Shown here: positions 1 to 8,683 of the stretch, one piece after another
Position numbering within the stretch: the first letter of the stretch is position 1
Layout: every line of letters starts with the position of its first letter
From: Treponema brennaborense
GTDB taxonomy: Bacteria; Spirochaetota; Spirochaetia; Treponematales; Treponemataceae
DNA length: 64,000 nucleotides
NCBI GenBank assembly: GCA_023666275.1
Contig: JAMPCJ010000001.1
Span: 124,001 to 188,000 of the forward strand
Direction of reading: 5' to 3'
Notes under the pieces: model-generated
The model's database searches: none
What the model was told of the DNA's origin: nothing
Seen by the model: the letters and a program-made list of their open reading frames with translations, nothing else
Made by a program: the position numbers and the translations under genes

Positions 1-638
1 GCCGCGGAAACACGCAGTTCGGCGGCAGCGGACATATACTTTTGCTCCGCACAGCCCGCGGCAGCAGTCAATTCTATTTTCGCCGGCAGAAATGCGATAC
101 GCGGCAGCGGAATATGCGCGGCGGCAAAGGCGGCTTGATTCTGCACCCACAGCACGCCGATAGTTGTTTTCCGTGTTTTTTCGGCAGCGGGAAACGGCAG
201 AAACGCGGACGCATAAAATGACAGCGGACGCTTTCCGGAAGAAACGGAAGCCTGCGAAACAGACATTCCCGTGCCACTGACGGAAACCGTTTTCAACGGC
301 TGCGGGATTGTAAATTTCGGACTGCTTAAACGGGAAAAGATTCCGTAATAATAGGCGCTTCCCAGCTGTACGGTGCAGTACGAATTGCCGAATAAAACCG
401 ATTTGTTTTTCAGTTCTTTTTCTTCGGGAGAGCGCAAATCTTTTCCGGAAACAGCACCGGCGGCCATCGCACGCAGAGAAGCTGACGAAAACACAGCCGC
501 GCCTACAGCCGATTTTTCGTCAGCGGACAAAGACGTTTTTGTCTGCACGGAAATTTTTCCATGCGATGCGGCAAATAAACCTATCGTTGAATTTGCGGCA
601 GCAGCACAAAGCATAAAAAAAGACAGTATGTATTTCAT
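1..638 (-). CDS. Exported protein of unknown function, 3' part missing
   Basis: The minus-strand frame starting at ATG 638 stays open to the window edge (212 codons, no stop), so the gene is cut off and its C-terminus is not visible. The N-terminus MKYILSFFMLCAAAANS followed by TIGLFAAS is a typical Sec signal peptide with cleavage near residue 24. The mature part is rich in Ser, Ala and Lys; I recognise no domain. It lies 57 nt behind the chemoreceptor gene on the same strand and could be read from the same transcript. The start codon sits inside an 11-bp hairpin stem followed by seven T (612-645), which could act as an attenuator or a terminator. An internal ATG at 614 gives a poorer signal peptide. 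The function is unknown; that it is an exported protein is fairly safe. Confidence 0.7.
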   Translation of the reverse strand, partial: MKYILSFFMLCAAAANSTIGLFAASHGKISVQTKTSLSADEKSAVGAAVFSSASLRAMAAGAVSGKDLRSPEEKELKNKSVLFGNSYCTVQLGSAYYYGIFSRLSSPKFTIPQPLKTVSVSGTGMSVSQASVSSGKRPLSFYASAFLPFPAAEKTRKTTIGVLWVQNQAAFAAAHIPLPRIAFLPAKIELTAAAGCAEQKYMSAAAELRVSA

Positions 639-643
639 ACTGT
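615..643 (-). terminator. Hairpin with T-tract over the start codon of the exported protein gene
   Basis: On the minus strand AAGACAGTATG, a 5-nt loop AAATA, and CATACTGTCTT form a perfect 11-bp stem followed by seven T. This is the form of a Rho-independent terminator for the upstream chemoreceptor gene, but the stem contains the ATG of the next gene. The stem is AT-rich, so it may be leaky or may control translation of the downstream gene. Confidence 0.5.
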
Positions 644-694
644 CTTAATAGCACCGCGCGCCGCATTTTTTTTGAAAACCGCGGCATCGGCAAT

Positions 695-2551
695 TCACAT
701 TTTATTTTCGGTTCTGAATTCGTCAAGCGAAGTTTCAAGCCGTGCCATTTTGCTGCAGCTGTCCTGACTCATTTCGCGTACATCCGCCATTCTGTGAACA
801 ATATCTTCCGTTCCCGCTTTTATTTCTTCCACGCCTGTCAGCGATTCCGTGAAAATATTATTCATTGTATTCATTTCCGCAGTAACGATTTTCTGCTGCA
901 TATTCAATTTTTCGCAGTTTAAATTGATTTTTTCCGTCGTGGCGGCAATATTGCGCGTTTTATCGGAAATCTGCCGCGTTTTGTCGTCTACGGAACGGAT
1001 GCTGCTTGTAATATCCCGCAGCGACACAACCATATCCCGCGCCTGCTCGCTCACGCGGGAAAAAGCTTCGGAAGCAAGCGAGTTTGTTTCGTTGGCTTCC
1101 CGCACATTTTTTATTATCGCATAAATGGATTCGCTTATGCGCTTGGCGTTTTCTCCGGTCGATTCCGCCAGCGTCCGTATTTCTTCCGCAACAACGCCGA
1201 AACCTTTTCCGCTTTCACCGGCATGCGCGCTTTCGATAGCGGCGTTCATGGACAAAATATTCGTTTGTTCCGCAATTGCGTTTATTATCGTGATAATCTC
1301 GCTGATTTCGTCAAGCTGTTCCGTAATGTTCGCAAGCAGCACTCCAGCGGCAGTCATTTTTTCGTCGCCGTCGGACAGCAGCTGCTGTATTTTTTCCGCA
1401 CTTGCCGTTTTCTGCGCCGCCTGCGAGCTGATAATATCAACCGTCTGCACTATATCGGAAACAGCGGTATTATTGTCTGTGATAAATTCCGTCTGCTGAT
1501 TATTGTCATTGATGAGCGCGGCGGAAATTTCGGACATTTGGCGCAGCGCATTCATGGACTGATACACCGCATTATTGAGCCGGTCGAATTCCTTTTTCAA
1601 GGATTCGATATTCGCGCTTATTTCATTTGTCGCAGATGCGGTTTCTTCCGCGGAATTATTTATCTGCAGTCCGGCATTGCGCGCAGTTATCGCGTTATGC
1701 TTCACCATAACAAAAAAATCATTTAATATTTCCACCGTTTTGTTCAAATCCCGCGTCAGCGTGCCGACTTCGTCTTTTATGCGTTCGGGAATTTTGAAAG
1801 CGAAGTCTTTTTTCGCCAAATGCGACGACATGGTATGCAGCGAAAGAATGCGTTTCAGCAGCGTCGAAGTTACCGTTCTGACCACGACGAACATGCTGAC
1901 CGCGGATATGACGGAAATAATTACCGCGATGATATTGAAAAGCCTGCTTTCGGCAGCCACATAGGATGCCAGTGTTTCGGAAACATTCACAAACAGCGCG
2001 TCAAAACTGTCGTACACATAATTTACGGTAACAAGCTGATCTTCGATGCTGCGCAGTTCGAGTTCCAGCAGAGAAACGTCTTCATATTCGCGGTAGCGCT
2101 CGACAGTTATCGAAAAACCGCTGTTCGCTATCGAATTTTTCATCAAAGAAGAAATCGGCAGTCCCGATATTGTTTCGTAGCGTTTTGTCAGCGCTTCCAT
2201 TTGCGGCAGCATGGTTTCCCAGGAATTGACGATTCCGTCTATTTGTTCGTTTATATCACGCGTCATAAGATGCCGTGCCCGTGCCGTTTTGAGCGTTGCA
2301 AAGCTGTCGTTCAGCATGTCGATTACCGACAGCCATTCCGAGGTAAGCGTATCCATATTTACGCCGCGGGAGCGTACTCTGTCCGAAAACGACAAAATGG
2401 ACTGATACTCATATCTGTTCTTATACAGCGCATTTTGATATTCGAGAATCTGCCGCAGCTGGGAAAAACGAATCAAAAGAAAAGAGGATATCAATATTGT
2501 TCCAAACACAAGAATTATAACCATGCCGGTGAATTTTGTTTTTAACCGCAT
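695..2551 (-). CDS. Methyl-accepting chemotaxis protein
   Basis: This 618-residue transmembrane chemoreceptor senses a periplasmic signal and controls the CheA kinase. An N-terminal membrane helix (about 8-28) is followed by a periplasmic helical sensor domain with a long coiled helix pair (about 30-205). A second membrane helix (about 207-228, ending FVVVRTVTS), a HAMP segment and the signalling domain follow. The hairpin tip is clear: [20 protein letters not shown], with EEIRTLAE after it. No C-terminal NWETF-like tether is seen. The start has the Shine-Dalgarno sequence GGAAGGGG 7 nt upstream. A sigma-28 type promoter lies at 2594-2620, which ties expression to the flagellar regulon. The ligand cannot be told from sequence. 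Confidence 0.95.
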   Translation of the reverse strand: MRLKTKFTGMVIILVFGTILISSFLLIRFSQLRQILEYQNALYKNRYEYQSILSFSDRVRSRGVNMDTLTSEWLSVIDMLNDSFATLKTARARHLMTRDINEQIDGIVNSWETMLPQMEALTKRYETISGLPISSLMKNSIANSGFSITVERYREYEDVSLLELELRSIEDQLVTVNYVYDSFDALFVNVSETLASYVAAESRLFNIIAVIISVISAVSMFVVVRTVTSTLLKRILSLHTMSSHLAKKDFAFKIPERIKDEVGTLTRDLNKTVEILNDFFVMVKHNAITARNAGLQINNSAEETASATNEISANIESLKKEFDRLNNAVYQSMNALRQMSEISAALINDNNQQTEFITDNNTAVSDIVQTVDIISSQAAQKTASAEKIQQLLSDGDEKMTAAGVLLANITEQLDEISEIITIINAIAEQTNILSMNAAIESAHAGESGKGFGVVAEEIRTLAESTGENAKRISESIYAIIKNVREANETNSLASEAFSRVSEQARDMVVSLRDITSSIRSVDDKTRQISDKTRNIAATTEKINLNCEKLNMQQKIVTAEMNTMNNIFTESLTGVEEIKAGTEDIVHRMADVREMSQDSCSKMARLETSLDEFRTENKM

Positions 2552-2593
2552 AATTTCCCCTTCCGATCGTTTTGCGTTCGTGTTTCTTCTATA

Positions 2594-2620
2594 TAATCGG
2601 CTGATTATACACAGTATTTA
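2594..2620 (-). promoter_or_regulatory. Sigma-28 (FliA) type promoter of the chemoreceptor gene
   Basis: On the minus strand TAAA (2620-2617), a spacer of exactly 15 nt and GCCGATTA (2601-2594) match the flagellar sigma-28 consensus TAAA-N15-GCCGATAA in all but one base. Transcription would start near 2587 and give a leader of about 36 nt before the ATG at 2551. Confidence 0.8.
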
Positions 2621-2842
2621 TATCCGCACGGAAAAATATTCCGCCGCAATCCGCCGCGATATTTTCCGTAAATTACTACTGATTAAGTATAGCACGAAAA
2701 AATGCTTCAGACAACGGCGAATTTATTTAATATCGGCGCTGCGGTTTTCCCGATGCTTTTCATTGACTGCCGCCTGAAAATTCACTAGTTTTTACTTATA
2801 AAGTATGCGTACAAACACCGAAACGCGTATCAGGGAGCCGAT

Positions 2843-3451
2843 ATGAAAAAAGGAACGAAAAATTTGATTGCCGCACTGGCAGTGATTTTTGTCATTGTTT
2901 TTGCCGTGTACCGCTTTTGGGCGGGCAATTACAATGCAATGGTTTCGCTTGAAGAAAATGTGAACAGCCAGTGGGCGCAAGTCGAAAATCAGTATCAAAG
3001 AAGACTGGATCTCATTCCGAATCTTGTCGCAACGGTAAAAGGATATGCCGCGCACGAAAATGCCGTTTTTACGGATGTCGCGCAGGCACGCGCACAAGCC
3101 GGCGGCGTCATGAAAATTTCCGACGACATTCTTAACAATCAGGAAGCATTTTCGCGCTTTCAGCAGGCGCAGGGAGAATTAAGCGGCGCATTGCAGCGTC
3201 TGCTCGCCGTTACGGAAAATTATCCGCAGCTGAAAGCGGATTCGCATTTTCTTGCGCTGCAGGATCAGCTGGAAGGAACGGAAAACCGCATTTCCGTGGA
3301 GCGCAAGCGTTTCAACGACACGGCAAAAACGTATAATGTGTTTATCCGCCAGTTTCCCCGTTCGGTTATTGCCCGCAGCGGCGGTTTTACGCAAAAAGCA
3401 TATTTTCAGTCTGCGGAAGGAGCGCAGACGGCGCCGGCTGTTTCTTTTTGA
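2843..3451 (+). CDS. lemA: LemA family protein
   Basis: This 202-residue protein has one N-terminal membrane helix (about 7-26) and an outward helical domain. The family hallmark is present: YNAMVSLEENVNSQWAQVEN, then QYQRRLDLIPNLVATVKGYA, and a C-terminal part with the typical asparagine/tyrosine run near TYNVFIRQFP. Start ATG 2843 has GGGAG 7 nt before it. LemA proteins are membrane-anchored four-helix proteins of uncertain role, often next to TPM-domain genes, exactly as here. The three genes 2843-5069 point the same way and probably form one unit. The family call is secure; the function in the cell is not known. Confidence 0.93.
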   Translation: MKKGTKNLIAALAVIFVIVFAVYRFWAGNYNAMVSLEENVNSQWAQVENQYQRRLDLIPNLVATVKGYAAHENAVFTDVAQARAQAGGVMKISDDILNNQEAFSRFQQAQGELSGALQRLLAVTENYPQLKADSHFLALQDQLEGTENRISVERKRFNDTAKTYNVFIRQFPRSVIARSGGFTQKAYFQSAEGAQTAPAVSF

Positions 3452-3561
3452 GTGCACAAGTTTTAACCGCGCAGAACAGAAGTCTTTTTTTATGCGCCGG
3501 CGCGGCATACTTCAAACGGAAAAACGGGACTGTATCCGACATCTTTTAAAAGGATTCGTGT

Positions 3562-4257
3562 ATGAAACGGAAAAAAATTCTCAAGTGCCTGCATTGGACA
3601 GAAGCCGATATTGCGGACATAAAAAACGCCGTTGCGCGCGCGGAACGGCAGACAAGCGGCGAAATTACCATTGCCGCGGCAGGACAAAGCGATTCGTATT
3701 CTTTTTTCGAACTCGCAGCGGCATTGTGCGCGGGTGCGATTGTTTTTGCGGCAATGCTGCCGTGTGCTTCGGAAATCGCCGCGGTTATCGACCGCATGAC
3801 CTGGCACACCAAAGAATGGTATCTGCCGGCAGTTTTCGGTTTGATATGGATACTTTCGGCTGCCGTTTTTTTTGCCGCGGCAAATATTCATGCGATAGAC
3901 AGACTGATAGTTCCCCGTTCGTATCGGCATCAGGCGGTACAAAACCGCGCATTCCGCTGTTTCACGGAAAGCGGCATATATGCCACGGCGGAGCATTCCG
4001 GTATTTTGATTTTCATTTCCTGCCTTGAACGCGAAGTATTTATCCTCGCAGACACAGGCATTTGCGAAAAAATCGGCAGGCAGGCATGGGACGGCATTGC
4101 GCAGGACATTGCGGCAGGATTTTCAAGCAAAACCGGCGCAAAAAACGCCGTCATTACGGCAGCGGAAAAATGCGCGGAACTTTTGTCGGAACATTTTCCG
4201 CCGGCGCAGAACAAGCGGAACGAATTGTCCGATGACATAACAATATTGGAGGACTGA
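3562..4257 (+). CDS. TPM-domain membrane protein
   Basis: This 231-residue protein has the TPM fold (Psb32/YgcG type) starting at about residue 10 (HWTEADIADIKNAVARAERQ, then TSGEITIAAAG). Two membrane segments are inserted at about 48-70 and 85-110. The second half of the TPM fold follows (FRCFTESGIYATAEHSGILI, then ADTGICEKIG, a typical helix-strand pair). The start has AAAGGA 9 nt upstream. The stop lies 2 nt before the ATG of the next TPM gene, whose ribosome-binding site overlaps this gene's last codons, so the two are translationally linked. TPM proteins are proposed membrane-associated factors for assembly or repair of membrane complexes; no enzymatic role is shown by this sequence. 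Confidence 0.85.
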   Translation: MKRKKILKCLHWTEADIADIKNAVARAERQTSGEITIAAAGQSDSYSFFELAAALCAGAIVFAAMLPCASEIAAVIDRMTWHTKEWYLPAVFGLIWILSAAVFFAAANIHAIDRLIVPRSYRHQAVQNRAFRCFTESGIYATAEHSGILIFISCLEREVFILADTGICEKIGRQAWDGIAQDIAAGFSSKTGAKNAVITAAEKCAELLSEHFPPAQNKRNELSDDITILED

Positions 4258-4259
4258 CG

Positions 4260-5069
4260 ATGCAAAAAACACGGCGAATCGCCGCAGCAGCGGCGGCAAA
4301 AAAAAACTTGTTCGGCTGTATTTTGTGCATACTCGGCGCAGTATTCTGTCATGCAGCCGCGCCGGCCGGCAGAATGAATATTCCGGTCATGAACGGTCCT
4401 GTCAACGATTACGCGGGACTTATAAGCGCGGCGGGAAAAAGCGAAATCGCATCGTTTTTGAATTCCGTCAACGACACGACAGGAATTCAAATTGCGGTGC
4501 TTACTGTTCAATCACTGAAAGGGCGCGATATCGAAAGTTTTTCGCATCAAACCGCGGAAGCCTGGAAGCTCGGCCAAAAAGGCAAAGACAACGGAGTGCT
4601 GCTTTTGGTTTCGCTTGCCGAAAAAGCGATACGGATAGAAACCGGATACGGAATAGAAAGCACATTAACGGATATGAAATGCGGACTGATTATCAGGCAG
4701 GTAATTGCGCCGTACTTCAAAAACGGCAGCTATGAGCAGGGCATCAGAGAAGGCGTAAAAAACATAGCGGGAATCACGACCGGAAACATGAATATTGTTT
4801 CTCAGACCGTGCACAGCCCGTCTGCGGCACAATCAGATGAGGATGCCGGAAGCGCCGCGGGAAGCGTAATTTTCCTGCTTCTGTTTATTTTGCTGATGTT
4901 CGGCGGCATCGGACGCAGAGGCGGTTTGATGCGCAGCCTGTTTTGGGCTGATATGTTCGGCAGACGCGGCGGCTTCGGAGGCAGGAGTTCCGGCGGCAGC
5001 TTCGGAAACGGCGGTTTTTCGGGCGGCGGCGGACGATTCGGCGGAGGCGGGGCTTCCGGATCTTGGTGA
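4260..5069 (+). CDS. TPM-domain protein with Gly-rich tail (YgcG type)
   Basis: This 269-residue exported protein has an N-terminal hydrophobic segment (about 19-36, LFGCILCILGAVFCHAAAPA), then a TPM domain (about 40-175) with PVNDYAGLISAAGKSEIASF and the GKDNGVLLLVSLAEKAIRIE block. A membrane helix follows (about 200-217), and the tail is made of Gly, Phe, Ser and Arg (SGGGGRFGGGGASGSW). The length and the glycine-rich end are usual for YgcG-like proteins. The start is fixed by GGAGG at 4249-4253. It follows the first TPM gene by 2 nt and LemA upstream. The membrane topology suggests the TPM domain faces the periplasm. No catalytic residues can be claimed. Confidence 0.88.
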   Translation: MQKTRRIAAAAAAKKNLFGCILCILGAVFCHAAAPAGRMNIPVMNGPVNDYAGLISAAGKSEIASFLNSVNDTTGIQIAVLTVQSLKGRDIESFSHQTAEAWKLGQKGKDNGVLLLVSLAEKAIRIETGYGIESTLTDMKCGLIIRQVIAPYFKNGSYEQGIREGVKNIAGITTGNMNIVSQTVHSPSAAQSDEDAGSAAGSVIFLLLFILLMFGGIGRRGGLMRSLFWADMFGRRGGFGGRSSGGSFGNGGFSGGGGRFGGGGASGSW

Positions 5070-5309
5070 AAAAAGACTTGCGCTTATGCGGAAACTTCTG
5101 CCGCACATGATTAAAAAACGCAAGCCGAAAAAGAACGGCTGCCTGACTTGTACGGGCTTTTGTTCCGCTGTGAGAACGCATTCGCTTCTCACGTGCGCAG
5201 CAGGCGGCTTCTCTTTGAGGAACGACTGCTTCCTCTGTGAAAATTCCGCATTTTGTCATCAATCAAGTTGTGCGGCTTTTCCGGCGGCGCTTCCGGCTCT
5301 TAGCGAAAA

Positions 5310-5349
5310 AAAAAGACTTGCGCAGCAAACAAGCCGTGCAAGTCTTTTT
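5310..5349. terminator. Bidirectional terminator between the TPM operon and tRNA-Cys
   Basis: AAAAAGACTTGC (5310-5321) and GCAAGTCTTTTT (5338-5349) form a 12-bp stem around a 16-nt loop. The outer A and T runs give a U-tract in both directions, so it can end the tRNA transcript (minus) and the TPM operon (plus). A half copy, AAAAAAGACTTGCGC, lies directly after the TPM stop codon. Confidence 0.75.
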
Positions 5350-5350
5350 C

Positions 5351-5422
5351 AGGCGTCGAGCAGAATCGAACTGCTGCATAACGGTTTTGCAGACCGCTCC
5401 CTTACCGCTTGGGTACGACGCC
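5351..5422 (-). tRNA. tRNA-Cys (anticodon GCA)
   Basis: Read on the minus strand, GGCGTCG pairs with CGACGCC as a 7-bp acceptor stem. The anticodon loop CTGCAAA holds GCA (5390-5388). The T arm contains GTTCGATTC, and the discriminator base is U, as is usual for tRNA-Cys. The CCA end is not encoded. A promoter with TTGACA (5461-5456), 17 nt, TAAGGT (5438-5433) lies directly upstream and overlaps the divergent promoter of the 5489 gene. A terminator follows at 5310-5349. Confidence 0.95.
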
Positions 5423-5452
5423 GTATATAAAAACCTTACCAAAACAAACCGA

Positions 5453-5481
5453 TTGTGTCAAGACAACAGGTCGTGTATAAT
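5453..5481 (+). promoter_or_regulatory. Sigma-70 type promoter of the five-gene trxB operon
   Basis: TTGTGT (5453-5458), a 17-nt spacer and a perfect TATAAT (5476-5481) are followed by 7 nt and then the ATG at 5489. The expected start site falls on or one base before the ATG, so the mRNA would have no leader. Its -35 box overlaps the -35 box of the divergent tRNA-Cys promoter. Confidence 0.8.
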
Positions 5482-5488
5482 AAGAACT

Positions 5489-5938
5489 ATGACAGAACAA
5501 AAGCCGCGCATCGAAGCATCTGAAAAAAACGGAGAAGGCTTTTTTACGGTATATTGGTCCGCGCTGCAAACGGCGGATAAGTACACGGTAACAAATACCG
5601 TCCCTTCCGTTTCGGGAATTTACGAACTGTATTACCAAGATGAAAAAAAAGCGCTGAATCTGCTGACCGTCTGCGGAGCCTGGCTCGGCGGACTTCGTTC
5701 GGAAATACGCGAAAGCATCGAGCCGGACGATAAAAAACCGCAGAATCTGCAAATCATTTTGGAACACGCGCCGTTATATTTTCGATACACGCAGTCTCCG
5801 GTAAAACAGACAATTCAGGATGTACTGTGGTTTTTGAACGAACTGTATTTCGGAGACAAAACAATAATACGCGATTCCGGCAGGTATTCCCGCATTTACG
5901 TGAAAGAATACGCGCCGGACAAAATGCACTGGATATAA
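5489..5938 (+). CDS. Conserved-looking hypothetical protein, first gene of the trxB operon
   Basis: This 149-residue soluble protein starts MTEQKPRIEASEKNGEGFFT. The frame is open further upstream through the tRNA gene, but that part cannot be coding: the tRNA lies in it and the promoter TATAAT ends 7 nt before this ATG. There is no Shine-Dalgarno sequence, in line with a leaderless mRNA. No signal peptide or membrane helix is present. A segment VSGIYELYYQD recalls the start of GIY-YIG nucleases, but the rest does not fit, so I do not call it one. The stop is 2 nt before trxB, so it is co-transcribed with it. The function is unknown. Confidence 0.75.
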   Translation: MTEQKPRIEASEKNGEGFFTVYWSALQTADKYTVTNTVPSVSGIYELYYQDEKKALNLLTVCGAWLGGLRSEIRESIEPDDKKPQNLQIILEHAPLYFRYTQSPVKQTIQDVLWFLNELYFGDKTIIRDSGRYSRIYVKEYAPDKMHWI

Positions 5939-5940
5939 TT

Positions 5941-6879
5941 ATGCGGGACACAGAATACGATTTTATCAGCATCGGAGGCGGCGTGGCAGGACTTGCGGCG
6001 GCACAGTACGGCGCGCGCGCAAATCTAAAGACACTCGTCATCGAATCGGGAATGTACGGCGGGCAGGCACTCAATATTTCCGCACTGGAAAATTATCCGG
6101 GGATATTTCCGCCCGCGCAGGGAAACAGCTATATCGAAAATATGAAAAAGCAGGCGGAAGCTTTCGGCGCCCGATGCATTCAGGCAGCGGTTTTGTCGGT
6201 AGATAAAACCGGCGGCATGTTTTCGATCAAAACGTCCGATGAAACACTGCACGCTTATGCGGTGCTGATAGCAACCGGCGCCGCGCGGCGCAAATTAAAC
6301 GTGCCGGGGGAAGATATGTTTTCGGGCCGCGGCGTTTCTTACTGTGCCGCCTGCGACGGACCGTTTTTCAGGAATAAAAAAATCGCGGTAATCGGCGGCG
6401 GAGATTCCGCATGCGACGAAGCGGAATATCTTTCGACGATTTCCCCGTCCGTAACCGTTATTCACAGGCGCGGCACATTTCGTGCCCAAAAATCGCTCGC
6501 GGAACGCGTCATGAAAAATCCCCGCATTTCCGTTTTATTCGACACAATCGTTACGGAAATACGCGGAACCGACAAAGTGCATTCATTGATTATACAAAAC
6601 ACAATCAGCGGCACAGAACAGGAACTGCCGGCAGACGGCGTGTTCATTTTTGCCGGAATGGAACCGCGAACCGCTCTTTTCGAAACAATTGCGAAGGATC
6701 AAAACGGCTATATCATTACCAATGAACGCATGGAAACGAATATTCCCGGATTATACTGTGCAGGCGATGTGCGCTCAAAGCCGTTCCGTCAGCTCATAAC
6801 GGCGGCGGCAGACGGTGCAACCGCGGCGCACTGTGCCGGAGAATATATTTATTCCCTGCGCAGCAGGATTCATTCGTAA
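5941..6879 (+). CDS. trxB: Thioredoxin reductase-like flavoprotein
   Basis: This 312-residue FAD/NAD(P)H disulfide reductase transfers electrons from NADPH to thioredoxin or a related partner. The FAD-binding glycine motif is ISIGGGVAGLAAAQYG at about 9-24. The redox-active pair CAAC is at Cys135 and Cys138 (YCAACDGP). The NADPH-binding motif is VIGGGDSACDEAEYL, and the C-terminal FAD motif is GLYCAGDVR. Length and domain order fit low-molecular-weight TrxB. The ATG follows the upstream stop by 2 nt and no good ribosome-binding site is seen, so it is probably reached by coupling. The next gene starts 1 nt after its stop. A ferredoxin/flavodoxin reductase-like specificity cannot be excluded, but the CxxC favours TrxB. 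Confidence 0.9.
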   Translation: MRDTEYDFISIGGGVAGLAAAQYGARANLKTLVIESGMYGGQALNISALENYPGIFPPAQGNSYIENMKKQAEAFGARCIQAAVLSVDKTGGMFSIKTSDETLHAYAVLIATGAARRKLNVPGEDMFSGRGVSYCAACDGPFFRNKKIAVIGGGDSACDEAEYLSTISPSVTVIHRRGTFRAQKSLAERVMKNPRISVLFDTIVTEIRGTDKVHSLIIQNTISGTEQELPADGVFIFAGMEPRTALFETIAKDQNGYIITNERMETNIPGLYCAGDVRSKPFRQLITAAADGATAAHCAGEYIYSLRSRIHS

Positions 6880-6880
6880 T

Positions 6881-8683
6881 ATGCCTGCCGTATTTTTCTT
6901 CAGGCGAACGCATTTTCGTTTTTCCGCATCCGCCGGTTTTATTTTCGCCGCTGCATTATTCGTTCTGCATTCGGCGCCGTGCGGACATCTGCATGCTGTT
7001 GAAAACCGCCCGATTTCCGCCGCCAGCAGTTCTTCCGATCTTTCATTTTGGAGCGAGATGGACAACGGCGAACTTGCGGCGCAAATTACGGAGCGCATGA
7101 CGGACGAAGAATTGTTCGGACAAATACTGATGTTCGGCTGGGCAGGAAAAGAACCGGAAACACTGCTTTTCGACTGGATTCGGCAGCGCTATATGGGAAA
7201 CGCGAAAGTTTTCGGCTGGGGCACGGACAACACGCAAGACGTTGCGCGCTCCGTGGCGGCAGTGCAGAAAGCGGCACAGGAAACACGGTTCAAAATTCCG
7301 TTATTCATTGCAACGGATCAGGAAGGCGGCTGGATTCGGCACATAAAAGGCGGCACAAGCGAAACGCCCGGCAATCTCGCGGCGGGAGCGGCGGACTCCG
7401 CAGCTGACGCATATTATTCCGGATATTATATCGGATGCGAACTGTTTGCCATGGGAGTCAATATGAACTTCGCGCCGACAGTCGATTTGTTCACGAACCC
7501 GCAGTCGTCGATTATCGGCTCGCGTTCGTTCGGCGACAATCCGCTGCTCACCGGCATTCTCGGCACCGCATTTGCCGCCGGTTCAATGGACGCGGGAGTT
7601 ATTCCCACCGCCAAGCATTTTCCCGGACACGGCGATACAAAAGACGATTCGCACGGTGTTTTGCCGGAAATCAGAATCGATTCGGAAACGCTCGCAAACA
7701 GAGAACTTGTTCCGTTCAAATGCCTGCTCGAAGCGAACATTCCGGCAATCATGTCCGGACATTTGAGTTTTCCGCTTATTCTCGGTTCAAATACGCCGGC
7801 GTCGCTTTCAAAAACATTTTTGCAGGATATTCTCAGAAATCAGCTCGGATATTCCGGCTTGATTATCACAGACGATATGATGATGAACGGCGCGACCATA
7901 TACGCAGGCGGTTTTTCGATTGCGGTCTGCCTTGCAGTCGAAGCAGGAAACGATATTATCATTTCATCGACAACGCCGAGATTCGGGGATGTTGTCTGGA
8001 AATACGCGCTCGACAAAATGCGCACATCGGAAGCGTTCAAAAACCGCGTAAAAGACGCGGCAAAGCGTGTCATAACGGCAAAGCTCGAATACTTCAAAGG
8101 CGGGAAAAGCGCACCGCTGTATCCCGATCCGGAGAGCATTCCGTCGCGCATTCCGGATCCGGAAGGCAAAGCGTTTTTTTTGAATATGGCATGCCGTTCC
8201 ATCACGCCTTTTAAATGGGACGGAAAGCCGTTTCCCGCGGAACAAACAAAAAAAGTGCTGCTTGCAGGGCAGTATGCGTCTTTTTTTGCGGCGGGAAAAA
8301 AACGCTATGCCGACGCGGATATCTATCAATTCAGCACGGATTCGAACCGCGCCGCTATTCTGCGCCAGGGAGAAATCCTGAAAAACCGCGTTTCTTCATA
8401 CGACGCAGTTATTTTTTGCGTGGCAGATGAGGCAGGGGCAGACATAGCGGACATTGTCTGCACGTATGCCGCCGCGGAACGCGCCGATTCCCCAAGCGGA
8501 ACGGGCAGAAACACCGCGCGCACCGCGGTCATTTCCATTATGTCGCCGTTTCCCGCGCTCAAAATTACAAACGCAGACGCGGTTCTGCTTGCATACAGTT
8601 ATTCCCCGTATTCTTTCACTGCCGCATTCGGCGCGCTGTGCGGCGATTTTGAACCGAAAGGAGCAATCCCCGTTGAATACTGA
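6881..8683 (+). CDS. nagZ: GH3 beta-N-acetylhexosaminidase (NagZ-like), exported
   Basis: This 600-residue glycoside hydrolase family 3 protein probably cleaves N-acetylglucosamine from muropeptides or other glycans. The N-terminus has a hydrophobic export signal (about 15-32), so it acts outside the cytoplasm, unlike cytosolic NagZ of enterobacteria. The family motif is KHFPGHGDTKDDSH (residues 245-258) with the catalytic His258. The nucleophile Asp lies in ITDDMMM (331 or 332), and the substrate loop DQEGGWIRH is at about 146. A C-terminal domain (about 430-600) resembles the second GH3 domain. Start ATG 6881 is 1 nt after trxB; a longer upstream frame overlaps trxB and lacks support. The 3' end overlaps the next gene by 11 nt. 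Confidence 0.88.
   Translation: MPAVFFFRRTHFRFSASAGFIFAAALFVLHSAPCGHLHAVENRPISAASSSSDLSFWSEMDNGELAAQITERMTDEELFGQILMFGWAGKEPETLLFDWIRQRYMGNAKVFGWGTDNTQDVARSVAAVQKAAQETRFKIPLFIATDQEGGWIRHIKGGTSETPGNLAAGAADSAADAYYSGYYIGCELFAMGVNMNFAPTVDLFTNPQSSIIGSRSFGDNPLLTGILGTAFAAGSMDAGVIPTAKHFPGHGDTKDDSHGVLPEIRIDSETLANRELVPFKCLLEANIPAIMSGHLSFPLILGSNTPASLSKTFLQDILRNQLGYSGLIITDDMMMNGATIYAGGFSIAVCLAVEAGNDIIISSTTPRFGDVVWKYALDKMRTSEAFKNRVKDAAKRVITAKLEYFKGGKSAPLYPDPESIPSRIPDPEGKAFFLNMACRSITPFKWDGKPFPAEQTKKVLLAGQYASFFAAGKKRYADADIYQFSTDSNRAAILRQGEILKNRVSSYDAVIFCVADEAGADIADIVCTYAAAERADSPSGTGRNTARTAVISIMSPFPALKITNADAVLLAYSYSPYSFTAAFGALCGDFEPKGAIPVEY

Noticed and set aside
1820-2545. 241-codon plus-strand frame opposite the chemoreceptor gene
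   Set aside because: Composition is that of an antisense shadow (rich in His, Arg, Cys), with no ribosome-binding site; the receptor on the other strand is certain.
5489-5938. GIY-YIG nuclease
   Set aside because: Only the VSGIYELYY stretch resembles it; the spacing to the second motif and the catalytic Arg and Glu cannot be matched.
6815-6880. Longer N-terminus of the GH3 enzyme
   Set aside because: It lies within trxB and has no ribosome-binding site; ATG 6881 directly yields an export signal.
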